Shown: positions 54,733 to 63,650, numbered from the stretch's first letter. The stretch is DNA of 64,000 nt from Methylobacterium persicinum (GCF_022179525.1 NZ_BPQX01000037.1:1-64000), one strand, 5' to 3'. The notes: generated from the sequence alone by a model not told the origin. Numbers and translations are program-made.

Positions 54733-56722
54733 CCATCGGTTCCTTGGGCGGCGACGGCTCCGGCTGCGACCGCGGGGGGACGCTGCGGGCCGCGCTGCGG
54801 GCCTGGGCCTCCGCGCGCGTCTCGAACACGTGGGGCGCAAGATCCCGCGACTGCAGGGAAGCGCCGAGCTTCAGCCGCATGAAGGCGCTCGTCGTGTAGC
54901 GCGAGGCCGTGGCGTAGTAGCGGCTTTCCAGATAGGCGATCATCGAGAAGTAGGCTTCGGATACCGCCGGATCAAGTTCGAACCCATCGTAGTTGGCGAT
55001 CAGGTGAACCCGTTTGCCGATCTGCTGACAGGTCCGCTCGAATTCCCGCCGGACCAGATCGACATCCTCCACCGTACGGACCGTAAAGCCTTCGTAATTG
55101 GCAAACAGCGTATTGCGGTCGGGATCGTAGGACATCCGCTCGGACAAGCTCATGCCGAGCAACCACTGTTCCAGGCCCATGGCTTCGTCACGGAACAGCC
55201 GCGTATCCATGAGCGCGGGTGCGCGGACGATGGGCAGGAAGTCCATGTGGGGCAGGATGTCCCGGTCTATGTCGATCCCGGGGGCGACCTCGATGAGTTC
55301 CATGCCCTCCGCCGTCCGCCGGAAGACGCAGCGCTCGGTGACATAGAGCACCGGCTGGCCGCGCTCGGCGGCGTAGGCGCCCGAGAAGGTCACCTGCTCC
55401 ACGGCGCGCACGAACTTCTTCGACGCGCCCTCCTTCACAATGGTGAGCTGGCCGTCCTTGACGGCGACGTCCAGGCCTCCCGCCGTGAAGCTGCCGGCGA
55501 AGACGAGGCGCTTGGCGTTCTGCGAGATGTTGATGAAGCCGCCGGCCCCGGCGAGCTTGGCGCCGAACCGGCTGACGTTGACGTTGCCCTCCGCATCGGT
55601 CTCGGCGAGCCCGAGGCAGGCGAGGTCGAGGCCGCCGCCGTCGTAGAAGTCGAATTGCTGGTTCTGGTGCAGCACCGCCGCCGGGTTCAGGGCGGCGCCG
55701 AAATCGAGCCCGCCCTGGGGCAGGCCGCCGATCACCCCGGGCTCGGCGGTGAGCGTCAGGTACTTCAGCACCCGCTCCTCGGCGGCGACCTTGGCGACCC
55801 CTTCCGGCACGCCGATGCCGAGGTTCACGACGCCGCCCATCGGCAGCTCGAAGGCACAGCGCCGGGCGATCACCTTGCGGATGTCGAGGGGCAGCCCGCC
55901 GATTCGGTCGAGGGGCACCCGCTGACGGCCCGTGAAAGCGTGGTTGTAGGGCGTCGCGTAGGTCTGGTGGTGGTTCTCGGGCTTCGAGAGGACCACGCAA
56001 TCCACCAGCACCCCCGGCACCTGCACCTCCCGAGGGGCGAGGGACCCATTCTCGGCGATGCGCTCCACCTGCGCGATGACGAAGCCGCCGGAATTCTTCG
56101 CGGCCATGGCGGCGGCGAGGTTGTCGAGGGTCAGGGCCTCGCGCTCCATGGTGATGTTGCCGGCCGGGTCGGCGGTGGTGCCGCGGATCAGGGCGACGTT
56201 CACCGGGAAGGTCCGGTAGTGAAGCCACGGCTCGCCGTGCAGGTCGATCAGGCTGACGAGATCTTCGGTGGTCCTGTCGTTGAGCTTGCCGCCGCCCTTG
56301 CGGGGATCGACGAAGGTGTGCAGCCCGACCTTGGTGATGTGGCCCGCGGTCTTGGCCGCGATGTCCCGGTAGAGGTGCGAGACCACGCCGAGCGGCAGGT
56401 TGTACGCCTCGATCGACCCGTCGATCGCCATCGCCCCGAGCTTGGGCACCAGAGACCAGTGCCCGCCGACGACCCGACGGATCAGGCCCGGCGTGGCGAG
56501 GCGGTTGAGACCCCGGTCCTTGCCGTCGCCGGGGGCGGCGGCGAACATCAGGCCGAGGTCGCGGGGGCTGCCCGCCTCCGAGAAGCGGCGGGCGAGGGCC
56601 AGGATCAACTCGTCGGGCGTGCCGATGCCGACGAAGCCCGAGACCGCGACCATGTCGCCGTCCTGTATGATGGCCACGGCCTGGTCGGCCGTAACGATCT
56701 TGTTCTTGAGGCCGGAGGGCAT
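54725..56722 (-). CDS. Acyl-CoA transferase (propionate/hydroxybutyrate CoA-transferase type)
   Basis: Family I CoA-transferase of 665 residues with both half-domains fused. The N-terminal half begins NKIVTADQAVAIIQDGDMVA and includes GFVGIGTPDELILALARRF. The C-terminal half has VNLGIGVPEGVAKVAAEERV and TAEPGVIGGLPQGGLDFGAA, where the Glu of AEPG is the likely catalytic residue. It is longer than PCT (about 520 residues), with an extra C-terminal helical region (about 520-665). It probably moves CoA from acetyl- or succinyl-CoA to a hydroxyacid. It lies between phaC (10 bases) and gabD (8-base overlap). Confidence 0.82.
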   Translation of the reverse strand: MPSGLKNKIVTADQAVAIIQDGDMVAVSGFVGIGTPDELILALARRFSEAGSPRDLGLMFAAAPGDGKDRGLNRLATPGLIRRVVGGHWSLVPKLGAMAIDGSIEAYNLPLGVVSHLYRDIAAKTAGHITKVGLHTFVDPRKGGGKLNDRTTEDLVSLIDLHGEPWLHYRTFPVNVALIRGTTADPAGNITMEREALTLDNLAAAMAAKNSGGFVIAQVERIAENGSLAPREVQVPGVLVDCVVLSKPENHHQTYATPYNHAFTGRQRVPLDRIGGLPLDIRKVIARRCAFELPMGGVVNLGIGVPEGVAKVAAEERVLKYLTLTAEPGVIGGLPQGGLDFGAALNPAAVLHQNQQFDFYDGGGLDLACLGLAETDAEGNVNVSRFGAKLAGAGGFINISQNAKRLVFAGSFTAGGLDVAVKDGQLTIVKEGASKKFVRAVEQVTFSGAYAAERGQPVLYVTERCVFRRTAEGMELIEVAPGIDIDRDILPHMDFLPIVRAPALMDTRLFRDEAMGLEQWLLGMSLSERMSYDPDRNTLFANYEGFTVRTVEDVDLVRREFERTCQQIGKRVHLIANYDGFELDPAVSEAYFSMIAYLESRYYATASRYTTSAFMRLKLGASLQSRDLAPHVFETRAEAQARSAARSVPPRSQPEPSPPKEPMDA

Positions 56723-56732
56723 GCGTTGAGCG

Positions 56733-57869
56733 TCAGCCACGGGCGGCGATCCAATCCGCGATCCCCGACCCGAGGAGCTTCTGCGCCTTGCCGCCGACGA
56801 AGACGCCGACATGGCCGCCGGGAAGCCCCAGTTCGGTGTAATCCCCTGTGCCGATCTTGCCGCGCAGCGCCTGCGAGGTCGCGGGCGGGATGATGTGGTC
56901 GTCCTGCGCGAAGACGTTCAGCACTGGGCAGGTGATGGCCTTCAGGTCGACCTGACGCCCGCCCAGTTCGAAGGTGTTCTTCACCAGCTTGTTGTCCTGG
57001 TAGAGGTCCTTCAGCCACTGCTTGGCCGCCTCTCCGGGGTGGTCCGGGCGGTCGGAGATCCATTTCTCCATGCGCAGGAAGTTCAAAAACTTCGTCCGGT
57101 CGCCGAGGGCTTCGAGCAGGTCGAGATTGTACTTCGTCATGGTGCGCATGGGCGTCATCATGGAGAAGACGGACCCCATGAACTCGCCCGGCAGCGAGCC
57201 CTGTGCCGCGATCAACTGGTCGATGTCCTCGCCCGACAGGGAGCGGACCCAGAGATTGATGAACCCGTGGCCTGCGCGGTTTTCGACGGTGTCGGCGTGG
57301 AAATCGATGGGGGTGATCGTCAGCACCATCGCGTTGACGCTCTCGGGGTAGAGCGCGGCGTAACAGGTGGTGAAGACGCCGCCCTCGCAGATGCCGAGGA
57401 GGTTCACCTTCTCGCGGTTCGTGGCGTCGTTGATGAAGGCGACGCACTCGGCGAGGTAGCCATCGACGTAGTCGTCCATGGTGACGAAACGGTCGGCCCG
57501 CCCGGGGTTGCCCCAATCGACCACGTAGAGGTCGAGGCCGAGGTTCAGGAGGTTGCGGACCAGGGACCGGTCCTCCTGCAGGTCGGCCATCGTGTAGCGG
57601 CCGATCAGCCCGTAGACGATCAGTACCGGCGGCAAGCCTCGGCTCTCGGCCAGCGGTCGGTAACGGTAGAGGCTGACCTTGTCCTGGCTCCAGACCAGAT
57701 CCTTGGGCGTGGTGGCGATCTGCACGTCCTCGTCGCGGACGCTGGCGAACAGCTGTGCGCCCTCCGCCATCCGGCGCCCCAGGGCGCCGGCCTCGGCGAT
57801 CATCTCCGCGGGGGACAGGTCGAGGGGCGCCATCGGCTTGCTCCGTCCGCCGTTCGCGGTCTCAGCCAT
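56733..57869 (-). CDS. phaC: Class III poly(hydroxyalkanoate) synthase, PhaC subunit
   Basis: Polymerises hydroxyacyl-CoA to polyhydroxyalkanoate at granule surfaces, with PhaE. The 378-residue length is that of class III/IV PhaC, far shorter than class I enzymes (about 580-600). The lipase-like box is LLGICEGG with Cys161; Asp323 or Asp324 in FAQDDHIIPP and His353 in LPGGHVGVF complete the triad. WGNPGRADRF is also conserved. It overlaps phaE by 8 bases. Confidence 0.93.
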   Translation of the reverse strand: MAETANGGRSKPMAPLDLSPAEMIAEAGALGRRMAEGAQLFASVRDEDVQIATTPKDLVWSQDKVSLYRYRPLAESRGLPPVLIVYGLIGRYTMADLQEDRSLVRNLLNLGLDLYVVDWGNPGRADRFVTMDDYVDGYLAECVAFINDATNREKVNLLGICEGGVFTTCYAALYPESVNAMVLTITPIDFHADTVENRAGHGFINLWVRSLSGEDIDQLIAAQGSLPGEFMGSVFSMMTPMRTMTKYNLDLLEALGDRTKFLNFLRMEKWISDRPDHPGEAAKQWLKDLYQDNKLVKNTFELGGRQVDLKAITCPVLNVFAQDDHIIPPATSQALRGKIGTGDYTELGLPGGHVGVFVGGKAQKLLGSGIADWIAARG

Positions 57870-58686
57870 GGCTCGCCTCCCGTGTCGCCTCGGCCTTCGC
57901 GCGCCGCGCGGCCGAGCGCCGTTCCTTCTTCAGGGCCCGGACCTCCCGGCGAAGCTCGGTGAGGCTGCGGTGGACGTCGTCCAGTTCCGCCCGCGTCGGC
58001 TGTCCGTAGAGGTCGGCCATGAAGCCGGCGACGTCCTGCTGCGCGAGGCGCAGTTCTGTCGCGGCCTTCAGCACCGCCCGCTGGGAGGCGAGGAACGCCT
58101 CCGAGCGCTGGACCTCGATGAGCACGCCGTTGGCGGTCTCAACCCAGTGCTGCATCATGTCCCGGCCGGAGGCATAGCTCTCGCCGCGGCCGGCGCGGGC
58201 ATTCGCCTCGCGGGCGAATGAGCCCGCCGCTCGGGTCCAGGCATCGAGCATCACCGCCTGATGCGCGCCCTGGGCGCGACGCAGTGCGGCGAAGGCGGAG
58301 AACAGCGCCGCGAACCGCTTTTCCGTCTGCCACAGGTCGGCCAGTTGGGGCCCTTCGGTCATCCGGTTCAAGGCCGCGCCGAAATCGGTGGTGCCGCCGA
58401 GCCATGCCTGCGGATCGAAGATCCGGGCGAGCACGGCGGCCGCCGTCGGGTCTGTGGCCGGGCCCGCCCCCTGGACGGAGGCGGTCAGGGTCTGGGACAG
58501 GGCGCTCGCCGCCGCCCAGGCACGAGTCAGGGAGGCATGAGCCTCGGCGAACCCCGTCAGGTCGGTGGCCGGAGGAAAGGCGCTCCAGCCCGCGGCATCG
58601 TCGCCCATGCCGGGCGGGGTGAGGAAGCCGAGACCCGTGCGGGTCCAGAACTCGCCCATCGCCTTGAACGCGTCGAACTGGTCCAT
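57862..58686 (-). CDS. phaE: PHA synthase subunit PhaE
   Basis: Partner subunit needed for activity of class III PhaC. The 274-residue protein begins MDQFDAFKAMGEFWTRTG, is largely alpha-helical, and ends with the PhaE signature PTRAELDDVHRSLTELRREV and a basic RALKKERRSAARRAK tail. Allochromatium PhaE is longer (about 357 residues). The last codons overlap the phaC start by 8 bases, so the subunits are translated together. Confidence 0.85.
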   Translation of the reverse strand: MDQFDAFKAMGEFWTRTGLGFLTPPGMGDDAAGWSAFPPATDLTGFAEAHASLTRAWAAASALSQTLTASVQGAGPATDPTAAAVLARIFDPQAWLGGTTDFGAALNRMTEGPQLADLWQTEKRFAALFSAFAALRRAQGAHQAVMLDAWTRAAGSFAREANARAGRGESYASGRDMMQHWVETANGVLIEVQRSEAFLASQRAVLKAATELRLAQQDVAGFMADLYGQPTRAELDDVHRSLTELRREVRALKKERRSAARRAKAEATREASHG

Positions 58687-58766
58687 CCCGGCGTGTCCCC
58701 CGTCCGCTGCTTATTGCACCTTCGACCTCGGAGACTAACCGACAAGCCCTTCGTTCCCATCCGTCC

Positions 58767-58875
58767 CCTCATCCTGAGGTGCTGCGAAGCAGCCTCGAAA
58801 GAGGCCTCCAGATGTCGCTGCGATCCCTGGAGCCCTCCTTCGAGGCCCGGCAAGCCGGGCACCTCAGGATGAGGT
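58767..58875. repeat. REP-like inverted repeat, family 2, copy C
   Basis: About 109 bases with ends CCTCATCCTGAGGTGC and GCACCTCAGGATGAGG, inner arms containing GATCCCTGGAGCCCTCCTTC and a variable middle. It sits inside the leftward run, between the iron-ADH and phaE genes, where it may separate two transcripts or modulate expression of the downstream genes. Confidence 0.88.
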
Positions 58876-58962
58876 TGAGCATAGGGAAAACGGGCCTCTT
58901 GATCGGGGTCCCAAAAAGAATCGGAGGATGGGCAGAACCGGCCCCTCCCACCGTCTTGGTCG

Positions 58963-60138
58963 TTACGCCGCCGGGCGTGCTGCGCCGAGGGCTTCGGCGT
59001 AGATCGCGAAGGCGTCGTCGTAGGTGACCTCCCGCGGATTGTTCACCAGCAGGCGGGTCTGCTTCATGGCGTCCGTCGCCATGCGTTCCAGGTCGCCCTG
59101 TTTCACGCCGACTTCGCTGAGCGAGGCCGGGACCTTGCAGTCGTGGCAGATCGCCTGGAGGCACTCCACGAACCGGGCGGCCGCTTGGTCCTGCGGAAGG
59201 TTCGCAGCCTCAGGATCGAGGATCGGCGCGAGTTCGGCGTAAAGCGGCGCGGCGTGGCTGATGTTGAAGCGCATCACGCCCATCAGGACGAGGGCGTTCG
59301 ACAGCCCGTGCGGGACGTGGAAGATCGCCCCGACGGGATAGGCCAGGGCATGGACTGCGGCGACCGGCGCGTTGGCGAAGGCCATGCCGGCGAGCATCGA
59401 GCCGAGCAGCATGCCTGAGCGCGCCTCGACGTTCGTGCCGTCCGTGCAGGCCGTGCGGATGTTGGTCGCGAGCAGGGCCAACGCCTGCTTGGCGAGCTGA
59501 TCCGAGATCGGGTTCTTCCTGCTCTTGCTCGTGAACGCCTCGATGGCGTGGACCATCGCGTCGATGCCGGTGGCGGCGGTGACATGGGCCGGCAGGCCGA
59601 GCGTCAGCTCCGGATCGAGCACCGCCCAGTCGGGCAGGAGCCTGGGGGCGACGACGCCCTTCTTCTCGGTGGTCGGCGTGGTGACGATGGAGATCGGCGT
59701 CACCTCGGAGCCGGTCCCGGCGGTGGTCGGCGCGAGGATCAGCGGCAGGCGCTCGCCCTTGGCGAGGCCGACGCCGTAGATGTCCTCCAACTTGTCATCG
59801 GACTTGGCGAGGTAGGCGACGAGCTTGGCCGTATCGAGGGCCGAGCCGCCGCCGATGGACAGGACGAGATCCGTCCCGAGGTCCCGGGCGCGGGCGGCGG
59901 CGGCCTCGATCACGCTCGAGGGCGGATCGGCGACCACGTCCTCGTAGACATCGATGGCGATGCCCGCGGCGGCCAGGGCGTCCTCGGCCGAGCGGGTCAG
60001 CCCGGCGCCGCGGACCCCCCTGTCGGTGACGAGCATAACCCGCTTCGCCCCGAAGCCGGCGACGATGTCGGGGAGCTTCTTCGCGGCGCCGGCCTCGAAC
60101 AGGACGTTCGGCGTGGTCTGGAAGGTGAACGGATTCAT
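58963..60138 (-). CDS. Iron-containing (group III) alcohol dehydrogenase
   Basis: NAD-linked dehydrogenase of the Fe-ADH family, 391 residues. The N-terminal dinucleotide fold has LSIGGGSALDTAKLVAYL and APTTAGTGSEVTPISIV. The metal site ligands lie in ATGIDAMVHAIEAF, VHALAYPVGAIFHVPHG (His residues) and the preceding Asp. The family includes 4-hydroxybutyrate dehydrogenase, lactaldehyde reductase, 1,3-propanediol and butanol dehydrogenases. Here the neighbours suggest succinate semialdehyde to 4-hydroxybutyrate, but that is inference. It starts 19 bases after the ThDP enzyme with GGAGGAGAGG upstream. Confidence 0.9.
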   Translation of the reverse strand: MNPFTFQTTPNVLFEAGAAKKLPDIVAGFGAKRVMLVTDRGVRGAGLTRSAEDALAAAGIAIDVYEDVVADPPSSVIEAAAARARDLGTDLVLSIGGGSALDTAKLVAYLAKSDDKLEDIYGVGLAKGERLPLILAPTTAGTGSEVTPISIVTTPTTEKKGVVAPRLLPDWAVLDPELTLGLPAHVTAATGIDAMVHAIEAFTSKSRKNPISDQLAKQALALLATNIRTACTDGTNVEARSGMLLGSMLAGMAFANAPVAAVHALAYPVGAIFHVPHGLSNALVLMGVMRFNISHAAPLYAELAPILDPEAANLPQDQAAARFVECLQAICHDCKVPASLSEVGVKQGDLERMATDAMKQTRLLVNNPREVTYDDAFAIYAEALGAARPAA

Positions 60139-60157
60139 GGCTCGCCTCTCCTCCGGT

Positions 60158-61810
60158 TCAGTGAGCCGCGTCGAAGGGCTTCACCTTCGCCCGCAGTTCC
60201 TCCACCAGCACGCGGGTGTTCTCTGAGTAGTCGATTGGCACCGCCACGAGGTGGACGCCGCCCGCGTTGAACGCCTTGTCCAGGGTCGGCACGAGGTCCG
60301 CGACCGCTTCGATCCGGTGGCCGCTGGCCCCGTAGGACTCGGCGTACTTCACGAAGTCCGGGTTGCGGAACGTCATCCCGTAATCCTTGAAGTGATCGAC
60401 GGCCTGCTTCCAGCGGATCATGCCGTAGGCCGAATCGTCGAGGATCAGCACCACGAGATTGAGGCCGAGGCGCACCGCGGTCTCCATCTCCTGGCTGTTC
60501 ATCATGAAGCCGCCGTCGCCGCACACCGCCATGACCCGGCGGTCCGGATGGAGCATCGCCGCCATCATGGCCGAGGGCAGGCCCGCACCCATCGTGGCGA
60601 GCGCGTTATCGAGGAGCAGGGTGTTGGCGACGTAGGTACGGTAGTTCCGGGCGAACCAGATCTTGTACATCCCGTTGTCGAGGCAGACGATTCCGTCCTC
60701 CGGGATCACCTGTCGCACGTCGTGGACGAGGCGCTGGGGCGTCACGGGGAAGCGGTCCTCGGTGGCCCGGTCGGCGATGTGGCTGAGGATGTGCTCGCGC
60801 AGGTGCAGGAGCGCCCCGGCGTTCTTCAGCTTGCCCTCCAGGGCGTCGGCGAGGAGCTTCAGGGTCGGGCCGAGATCGCCCACCACCTCGGCGTCGGGGT
60901 AGTACACCTCCTCGACGTTGGCCGGCTTGTAGCCGATGTGGACGACCTTCTGGTCCTTCTGGCCCATGAAGAAGGGCGGCTTCTCCACGGTATCGTGGCC
61001 GATGGCGATGATGAGGTCCGCCCGGTCGATGGCCTCGTGGACGTAGTCGCGCTCGGAGAGGGCGGCCGTGCCCATGTAGAGCTGTGTGCCGCTGGCGACG
61101 GTGCCCTTGCCCATCTGCGTGGTGAAGAAGGGGATCTGCGTCCGGTGGACGAAGCCACCGAGTTCGCCCGTGGCACGGGGGCGGCTCGCCGCCGCGCCGA
61201 GCATCACCAGGGGCCGCTCGGCCTGGAGGATCAACTCCGCGGCCCGGGCGATGGCCTTGGGGTGGGCCACGGGGATGTCGATCGGGTGCGAGGGCACGAG
61301 GCTGGCCTCGGCCTCCTCGGACGCGATGTCCTCGGGCAGTTCGAGCAGGACCGGACCGGGCCGCTCCTCCATGGCCACGCGGAAGGCGTCTCGGACGATG
61401 GTCGGGATCGAGGAGGCGGAGACGATCTGCCGGGCCATCTTGGTGATCGGCTTCATCGAGCTGATCACGTCCACGATCTGGAACTTGGCCTGCCGCGAGG
61501 ACAGGATGCCCTTCTGCCCGGTGATGATGATCATCGGCATTGCGCCGAGATGGGCGTAGGCGGCCCCCGTCGAGAAGTTCAGGGCCCCCGGGCCGAGGGT
61601 CGAGAGGCAGACGCCGGGGCGGCCGGTGAGTCGCCCGTGGGTGGCGGCCATGAAGGCGGCGGCCTGTTCGTGGCGGGTGAGCACCAGCTCGATCTTGGAG
61701 GTCCGCAGGGCCTCGACCACGTCGAGGTTCTCTTCGCCGGGGATGCCGAAGATGCGGTCGACGCCTTCGTTCTCCAGGGCTGCGACGAGGAGGTCTGATC
61801 CTTTGGGCAT
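60158..61810 (-). CDS. ThDP-dependent enzyme, acetolactate synthase/2-oxoacid decarboxylase-like
   Basis: Thiamine diphosphate enzyme of 550 residues, related to acetolactate synthase large subunits. It begins with the subfamily pattern EGVDRIFGIPGEENLDVVEA. The cofactor-activating Glu is residue 48 in TRHEQAAAFMA. The middle domain is AERPLVMLGAAASRPRA, and the ThDP motif GDGG is near residue 427, followed by LILDDSAYGMIRW in place of the common NN. The EEN-type N-terminus recalls cyanobacterial 2-oxoglutarate decarboxylase, which works with a succinate-semialdehyde dehydrogenase. Other 2-oxoacids are possible. Confidence 0.85.
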   Translation of the reverse strand: MPKGSDLLVAALENEGVDRIFGIPGEENLDVVEALRTSKIELVLTRHEQAAAFMAATHGRLTGRPGVCLSTLGPGALNFSTGAAYAHLGAMPMIIITGQKGILSSRQAKFQIVDVISSMKPITKMARQIVSASSIPTIVRDAFRVAMEERPGPVLLELPEDIASEEAEASLVPSHPIDIPVAHPKAIARAAELILQAERPLVMLGAAASRPRATGELGGFVHRTQIPFFTTQMGKGTVASGTQLYMGTAALSERDYVHEAIDRADLIIAIGHDTVEKPPFFMGQKDQKVVHIGYKPANVEEVYYPDAEVVGDLGPTLKLLADALEGKLKNAGALLHLREHILSHIADRATEDRFPVTPQRLVHDVRQVIPEDGIVCLDNGMYKIWFARNYRTYVANTLLLDNALATMGAGLPSAMMAAMLHPDRRVMAVCGDGGFMMNSQEMETAVRLGLNLVVLILDDSAYGMIRWKQAVDHFKDYGMTFRNPDFVKYAESYGASGHRIEAVADLVPTLDKAFNAGGVHLVAVPIDYSENTRVLVEELRAKVKPFDAAH

Positions 61811-62007
61811 CGTGTCTTCCGCTGAGGCGACGGGGGGCGGAACGGCGTCATCCGGCCCGGAAGCGGTGCCGCCCGTCTCCTCGGCGGCCCGCCCGGCGGG
61901 TTCGGTCGGGAAGACGAAGTCCTTCCCTGCTCCCTCCGTTTAGAGGATTCCCCCGCCCGACCGGTCAAGGGCCGGGCCCGGTTGGGGGTCACAGATGGCG
62001 CCGGTTT

Positions 62008-62967
62008 TCATTCCGCGGCGCTCACGCCGGCGATCGGATCGGTGGTCGCATCCTCTCCCGCGAGCCTCGACAGGAGGTTGCGCATCCAGCGATGCGCCGG
62101 ATCCCGGTCATAGGAGGCGTGCCACAGCATCGAGACGGACACCTCGTCGAGCACCACCGGCACGGGGCTAACGCTCAGGCCCAGGGAGCCGGCGAAGGAC
62201 GTGGCGAGGCGGGCATGCATCGTCGCCAACACCGGCGCGGCCCTGACGAGGAACGGCACCACGAGGAATCGGGGCGTGGTCACGGCCAGGACCCGCGACC
62301 GCCCGAGCACGGCCAGGGCGTCATCCACCACGCCGTGGGCGGTCTCCCGGAGGGAGGTCAGGACGTGGGGGAACCGCAGGTAGTCGTCGAGGCCGATGGG
62401 CGCCGACAGTCCGACGAGGTCGGCGTTGAACAGCACCACGTAGCTGTCCCGGTACAGCAGCCGCTGCTTGTGGTGGACCTGTCCCCTCGTGAAAAAGCCC
62501 AGGGCGAGATCGACCCGGTCGGCGTCGAGTTCGTCGAGGATGCGCACCGCCTCGACCGACCGGAGCAGCAGCCGGATCCCCGGCGCCTGGGCCCGCAGAT
62601 AGGCGATCAGCCTCGGCCCCAGGAGGATTTCCAGACTGTCCGGCAGGCTCAGGGTGAAGGTCCGCTCCACGGTGGCCGGGTCGAACTGCTCTTCCCGGTG
62701 GACCAGGGCCTGGACGCTGCGCAGGACGCCCCGGAGGGGCTCGGCCAGGGCGATGGCCCGGGGGGTCGGCCGCATGCCCTCCGGCGAGCGGGTCAGCAAC
62801 TCGTCATCGAAGAGGCGACGGAGGCGGGCGAGGCTCGCGCTCATCGCCGATTGGCCGATGCCGATCCGGGCCGCCGCACGGGTGACGCTCCGTTCCTGAA
62901 GCAAGGCGTCGAGGGCGACCAGCAGATTAAGGTCGAGGCGGGATAGATCGATATGATCGATAGCCAT
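62008..62967 (-). CDS. LysR-family transcriptional regulator
   Basis: A 319-residue LTTR with an N-terminal HTH (LDLNLLVALDALLQERSVTR, RIGIGQSAMSASLARLRRLF) and a periplasmic-binding-like effector domain (FTLSLPDSLEILLGPRLIAY, VDLALGFFTRGQ, VVLFNADLVGLSAPIGLDD). It resembles the NodD/PcpR/LeuO-like branch. It is on the same strand as, and 197 bases upstream of, the ThDP enzyme gene. It may control the PHA/4-hydroxybutyrate-like run, but LTTRs often act on divergent genes, here a small exported protein. Confidence 0.92.
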   Translation of the reverse strand: MAIDHIDLSRLDLNLLVALDALLQERSVTRAAARIGIGQSAMSASLARLRRLFDDELLTRSPEGMRPTPRAIALAEPLRGVLRSVQALVHREEQFDPATVERTFTLSLPDSLEILLGPRLIAYLRAQAPGIRLLLRSVEAVRILDELDADRVDLALGFFTRGQVHHKQRLLYRDSYVVLFNADLVGLSAPIGLDDYLRFPHVLTSLRETAHGVVDDALAVLGRSRVLAVTTPRFLVVPFLVRAAPVLATMHARLATSFAGSLGLSVSPVPVVLDEVSVSMLWHASYDRDPAHRWMRNLLSRLAGEDATTDPIAGVSAAE

Positions 62968-63063
62968 TACCGATGCAATCGATTTGAATCATGCTGCAGC
63001 GCACAGCACATTGCGATCAACGGCAGGGCCAAGTGGCCTCGCCACAGATGAAGAGAGATCGCC

Positions 63064-63420
63064 ATGACCGTCCGTCACCTTACCCTTGCCGCAGCCGCCC
63101 TGTCCGCGTCCCTGGTCTCGGCCCATGCCGCCGAGATCCGTCCCGGCACCGGTGGCAGCGTCGATCTCGGCACCCTTGCCGGGATCGCGTATTACACCCC
63201 CGACGCAAAGGGCTACCACGTCGTGGTGACCCTGGCCCCCCGGGGTGCCGCGCCGGCTCTCAGGATGGAGACCACCCTCGCGGCCGAGCAGAGCGTCACG
63301 CTCTCGACCCCGCGGATGCCGGACGAGCCGGCCACCTCGGTGGAGATCGCCCGCAAGGGCGAGCGCGTCTTCGTCACGGACACCGCTGCCCTCCGGCAGG
63401 AGGCCGACGCGACCCACTAA
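63064..63420 (+). CDS. Small exported protein, unknown function
   Basis: A 118-residue precursor with a signal peptide (LTLAAAALSASLVSAHAAEI, cleavage near AHA-AE). The mature part is beta-rich (SVDLGTLAGIAYYTPDAKGY, HVVVTLAPRG, ALRMETTLAAEQSVTLSTP). No family is recognised. Its start is 96 bases from the divergent LysR gene, which could regulate it. AGAGATCGCC precedes the ATG. Confidence 0.7.
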   Translation: MTVRHLTLAAAALSASLVSAHAAEIRPGTGGSVDLGTLAGIAYYTPDAKGYHVVVTLAPRGAAPALRMETTLAAEQSVTLSTPRMPDEPATSVEIARKGERVFVTDTAALRQEADATH

Positions 63421-63475
63421 CGCCGTCGCCGGCCGGGTGCCGCCGCATGGGGCGAGGGATCCTGCCCACCCTCGC

Positions 63476-63585
63476 CCTCATCCTGAGGTGCCGCGAAGTG
63501 GCCTCGAAGGAGGGCTCCAGGGATCGCGCGGGACCTGAAGGCCTCCTTCGAGGCCGTCGCTTCGCGCCAGCACCTCAGGATGAGG
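63476..63585. repeat. REP-like inverted repeat, family 2, copy D
   Basis: About 110 bases, with CCTCATCCTGAGGTGCCGCG at the left, GAAGGAGGGCTCCAGGGATC inside, and CACCTCAGGATGAGG at the right. It lies between convergent ends of the small exported protein gene and the partial gene at the window edge. Confidence 0.88.
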
Positions 63586-63650
63586 AGGCGGGTGGGAATA
63601 AGGGTCTGTCGTCGCCGGGCAATCCTCGCGGAGCAAGCTGGGTGGTCGCC

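Noticed and set aside
53164-56893. Very long plus-strand ORFs (572 and 779 codons) antisense to gabD and the CoA-transferase gene
   Set aside because: Shadows of high-GC codon usage; no recognisable domain, while the minus strand has catalytic motifs.
62940-62990. Repeated ATCGAT words near the LysR start, possible operator
   Set aside because: Most of them lie inside the first codons of the LysR gene (encoding MAIDHIDLS), so the pattern is explained by coding sequence.
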